Virus record (IMG/VR): IMGVR_UViG_3300035698_017478
Coordinates: 1 to 40,458 of that record
Origin: a virus
Reading direction: 5' to 3' (one strand)
DNA: 40,458 bases
Part shown: piece by piece, positions 37,937-40,458 of the stretch
Numbering within the stretch: position 1 is the first letter of the stretch
Layout of the letters: the number at the start of each line of letters is the position of its first letter
Notes under the pieces: model-generated
The model's database searches: none
Told to the model about the DNA's origin: nothing
The model's input: the letters and a program-made list of their open reading frames with translations, nothing else
Made by a program: the position numbers and the translations under genes

Positions 37937-38762
37937 AGTAAGTAAGGTAATAGAACCTTATTATCAAGAAAAGAAAATAGTTCAAGAAATTGAAGAACGA
38001 AAACCTAAGACTGTTCTAATAATATTTTGGCATGGTCTTGGAGATTTGGTAATGTTTTTAAATCTCTATGATAACTTAACAGAGCAATTTCCAGAGATTA
38101 AATTTGATTTAGCTGTTCAGAGAGGTTTATCTTTTGAAGATATAGTTCCAAATGCAGTTTTTATTGATGGAGATTATCTAGATACTTTAGAAGAAAAACC
38201 TTATGATTTAATAGCTAAAGTTCATTTTCATATGAGTGAACATCAAACTAAATTAACTAAAGGTGAATGGTGTTGTAATCATGAACTTGGAATACCTCTT
38301 GTTAATGGTCATAAATATGTTGGAGAAGGAAAAAAGAGATTAGTAGGAGTACATTTTAATATTACTTGTTTACCAGATGCATGTAAACCAGATGAAGAAA
38401 CAGCTAAAAGAATTTGGCAAGATATTATTGAAAGTGGTTATATTCCAATAGAAACTCATTTTGAACATACTTTTCATAATCCAGTTAATACTAAGTTTGA
38501 TTTTATAGATTGTAGTGTTAGAAAAGCAATGCCAAGAATAGCAAGTTTAGTTGGATTAATAAATAGTTTAGCTGGTTTTGTTGGTGTAATAAGTGGTAAT
38601 ATGCATGTTGCTCTAGCTAATTTACCAGAATCAAGAATACTTTATTTAGAGAAAGATTTAAAATTAGAATGTTTTACTAAGAAAAAAATAAGTAAAGCAT
38701 CTATTAAACCAAAAGAATATAAAGGAGAAGTAAAAAAATGGCTTCAAAATTTGCATATATAG
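37908..38762 (+). CDS. GT9-like glycosyltransferase (284 aa)
   Basis: AAGGGAG lies 7 bases before the ATG at 37908, which shares one base with the stop before. FWHGLGDLVMFLNLY (40-54) fits the N-terminal GLGD site of heptosyltransferase-like GT9 enzymes, and SGNMHVALANLPESR near the end matches the donor-binding S-x-x-x-H-x-A-A region. It is shorter than typical GT9 (about 330 aa) and may use an unusual heptose or hexose donor. Confidence 0.68.
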   Translation: MKPIMKPILKVSKVIEPYYQEKKIVQEIEERKPKTVLIIFWHGLGDLVMFLNLYDNLTEQFPEIKFDLAVQRGLSFEDIVPNAVFIDGDYLDTLEEKPYDLIAKVHFHMSEHQTKLTKGEWCCNHELGIPLVNGHKYVGEGKKRLVGVHFNITCLPDACKPDEETAKRIWQDIIESGYIPIETHFEHTFHNPVNTKFDFIDCSVRKAMPRIASLVGLINSLAGFVGVISGNMHVALANLPESRILYLEKDLKLECFTKKKISKASIKPKEYKGEVKKWLQNLHI

Positions 38763-39721
38763 TAGGTGGTGATTATAAATATATACCGGAACTTTGTGCG
38801 TTACTAAATAGTTTAAATGATGTTGGTAATAAACAGGATGTTCATTTACTTGGGATAAAATTACTGGAAGAATTTACTTCTCAATTTGATAAACTTAATT
38901 ATAAAGTAATACATCATAATATAACAGAGGAAGAATATACTGCTGCTAAAGGAATAAGTGAAATAGTATGTAGAAAAAGATACTGGTATGCTGCTGAATT
39001 TGGAAAAGATTATGATGCTGTTTGTGTATTAGATGCTGATTTAATTTTTGTTCGTAATCCTATTCAATTCTTTGTTATAGCAGAAAAAACAGGTTATATA
39101 CTTGGTCCCTGTAAAGAACAGAATAAAGTATATGATAGTCCTCATCATCAATTTAGAGGAGAATGGATAATTCCAAAAGGATACTTTAATACAAAAGATT
39201 TATGTAATTGTCCATTATTTATAGATTCTAAAAAACATGATAAAGCTTTAAGAGAGAGTTGGAATATATTTATTAATGGTTTTGATGAGATGAAAGGTAC
39301 TAATTTTAAAGCTCCTGATATGGATGCAATGAATATATGTTTTATTAAGTATTCTGGTGAAGAAAATATACTTCCTTTACCTGGAATTCAATGGTTAGGT
39401 ACTAATGAACAATTACTAAAACCTTATATTCGTGCAGTAAATAAAAGAGATGGTAAAATATGGACTGAATCTGGTATTATGTTATTTACTTTTCATGGTC
39501 AATTTTATCATAAAAAATGGAAAGAATGTCAAATAGACAATAGAGTAAGATGTGCTAGAGGATATTTGAAGTTAACTGGAGAAGCAGACAAAGCTCTTGC
39601 AGACCAAGCAAGAGGAGCAATGAATTGTCTTGATGAGTATTTTAAGAAAATGCTAAAAGGTCCAGTTACTATAGAAATGGGTCGAGATTATCGACACGAT
39701 GAAAATTGGGGGAACAAATAA
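38738..39721 (+). CDS. GT-A-fold glycosyltransferase (327 aa)
   Basis: Overlaps the gene before by 25 bases with AAGGAG upstream. VLDADLIFVRNP (97-108) has the D-x-D metal/nucleotide-sugar site of GT-A enzymes such as GT8-like proteins. Further on, FHGQFYHKKW (near 250-262) provides a late His. It would move a sugar from a UDP- or similar donor; the acceptor is unknown. Last gene of the island before the lectin. Confidence 0.65.
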   Translation: MASKFAYIVGGDYKYIPELCALLNSLNDVGNKQDVHLLGIKLLEEFTSQFDKLNYKVIHHNITEEEYTAAKGISEIVCRKRYWYAAEFGKDYDAVCVLDADLIFVRNPIQFFVIAEKTGYILGPCKEQNKVYDSPHHQFRGEWIIPKGYFNTKDLCNCPLFIDSKKHDKALRESWNIFINGFDEMKGTNFKAPDMDAMNICFIKYSGEENILPLPGIQWLGTNEQLLKPYIRAVNKRDGKIWTESGIMLFTFHGQFYHKKWKECQIDNRVRCARGYLKLTGEADKALADQARGAMNCLDEYFKKMLKGPVTIEMGRDYRHDENWGNK

Positions 39722-40458
39722 TGTCTATAGGAATTGACAGTAATACGGTATTAATGCTACATTTAGATGGGTCAGATGGAGCTACCTCTACGAGTGACTC
39801 TTCTCAATATAGCCAAACAGTATCTTCTTTTGTAGCTACTGCACAATTAGATACTGCTAATTATAAATTTTCTCCTTCCTCATTATTATTAGATGGTAAT
39901 AGTGATTATATTATAATTACTGATGCTGCAACATTAAGATTTGGTTCAGGAAGTTTTACTATAGATATGTGGGTATATACTCCACGTTCATCTGTTTATT
40001 GCTTTATATCTAAAAATGATGGTAATTCTTCTACTGAATATAATTTTAGAGTTGAATCTGATGGTGATTTATCATGGGGAACTTCTGATGCTAATTATAC
40101 TAGTAATAATGCAAGAAAAGTTGCTGCTAATACTTGGGAGCATGTTGCTGCTGTGCGAAGTGGTACTACTTTTAAAATGTATATTGGTGGTACTGAGGTA
40201 TATACTAGAACAGATTCTAACAATTATAGTACAACAACTGATATACATCTTGGTAGAAGAAATGGAGGAACAACGTGGTATTGGAATGGTTCAATAGATG
40301 AAGTAAGATTGTCTAATGTAGCAAGATGGACAAGTTCTTTTACTCCAGATACTACTCCATATACTACTAGTAGTTCTAGTTCAAGCTCTAGTAGTTCTTT
40401 TTCTAGCTCTAGTTCTTTTAGCTCAAGTTCCAGTTCATCAAGTAGTTCTTTTAGTTCT
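39721..40458 (+). CDS. LamG-like lectin protein with Ser-rich tract, cut by window edge
   Basis: ATG at 39721 shares one base with the stop before (TAATG), and GGGGGAAC lies upstream. Residues 1-215 match the concanavalin A-like (LamG type 3) fold: VLMLHLDGSDG, FTIDMWVYTP, WEHVAAVRSG, FKMYIGGTEV, WNGSIDEVRLSN and ARWTSSFTPD. Such domains bind sugars or proteins and are common in phage adhesins. From about residue 217 to the edge (246) the chain is nearly all Ser with a few Phe (SSSSFSSSSSFSSS). The frame is open at the end, so more follows outside. Confidence 0.78.
   Translation, partial: MSIGIDSNTVLMLHLDGSDGATSTSDSSQYSQTVSSFVATAQLDTANYKFSPSSLLLDGNSDYIIITDAATLRFGSGSFTIDMWVYTPRSSVYCFISKNDGNSSTEYNFRVESDGDLSWGTSDANYTSNNARKVAANTWEHVAAVRSGTTFKMYIGGTEVYTRTDSNNYSTTTDIHLGRRNGGTTWYWNGSIDEVRLSNVARWTSSFTPDTTPYTTSSSSSSSSSSFSSSSSFSSSSSSSSSSFSS

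Overview
The window is one stretch of a strongly AT-rich tailed-phage (or prophage) genome. It holds a complete head and tail module with a tape measure and a tail tube but no sheath, which points to a siphovirus-like virion. It also holds 24 recognisable tRNA genes, most of them encoding their own CCA end. No host gene is visible. The host cannot be fixed from the sequence; the base composition and codon choice (TTA, AGA, AAA, ATA) suggest a low-GC bacterium.

Layout. (1) Positions 1-3557, minus strand: a leftward string of mostly tiny genes with strong Shine-Dalgarno sites, often overlapping by a few bases. It includes an HNH-like protein and a secreted CHAP-type lysin, and several genes here are under 60 codons. 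(2) Positions 3558-4838: about 1.3 kb with no convincing gene between the leftward and rightward halves, with repeated short motifs, a GC-richer island and a polypyrimidine tract; this is an origin/control-like region. (3) Positions 4839-8854: a tRNA/RNA cassette framed by an exact 59-bp direct repeat (4839-4897 and 8796-8854), each copy carrying the same sigma70-like promoter. Inside are a GC-richer putative structured RNA, a small acidic-repeat protein, a terminator/attenuator-like element, 24 tRNAs packed mostly with zero spacing, a metallophosphatase and a small basic protein. (4) Positions 8921-24336: DNA packaging and virion genes in the usual order: possible small terminase, large terminase, portal, protease/scaffold, major capsid protein, connectors, tail tube, chaperones, tape measure, distal tail protein. 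(5) Positions 24341-32677: baseplate hub with a discoidin-like domain, a pentapeptide-like protein, a spermidine-synthase-like enzyme, a large fibre and small tip proteins. (6) Positions 32680-39721: a tightly overlapping run of eight genes for methyltransferases, GT9-like and GT-A-like glycosyltransferases, an SGNH hydrolase and a kinase-like/methyltransferase fusion. (7) From 39721 past the window end: a LamG-like lectin protein entering a serine-rich tract.

How it may work together (inference). The two promoter copies would drive the RNA/tRNA cassette and the late operon in the same way. The tRNAs would support AT-rich late gene expression. The sugar/methyl genes sit between the fibre and the serine-rich lectin, so they may build and cap a glycan on the virion or on the host surface. 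The strongest leads are this decoration island, the promoter-framed RNA cassette, and two tRNAs whose body type does not match their anticodon.
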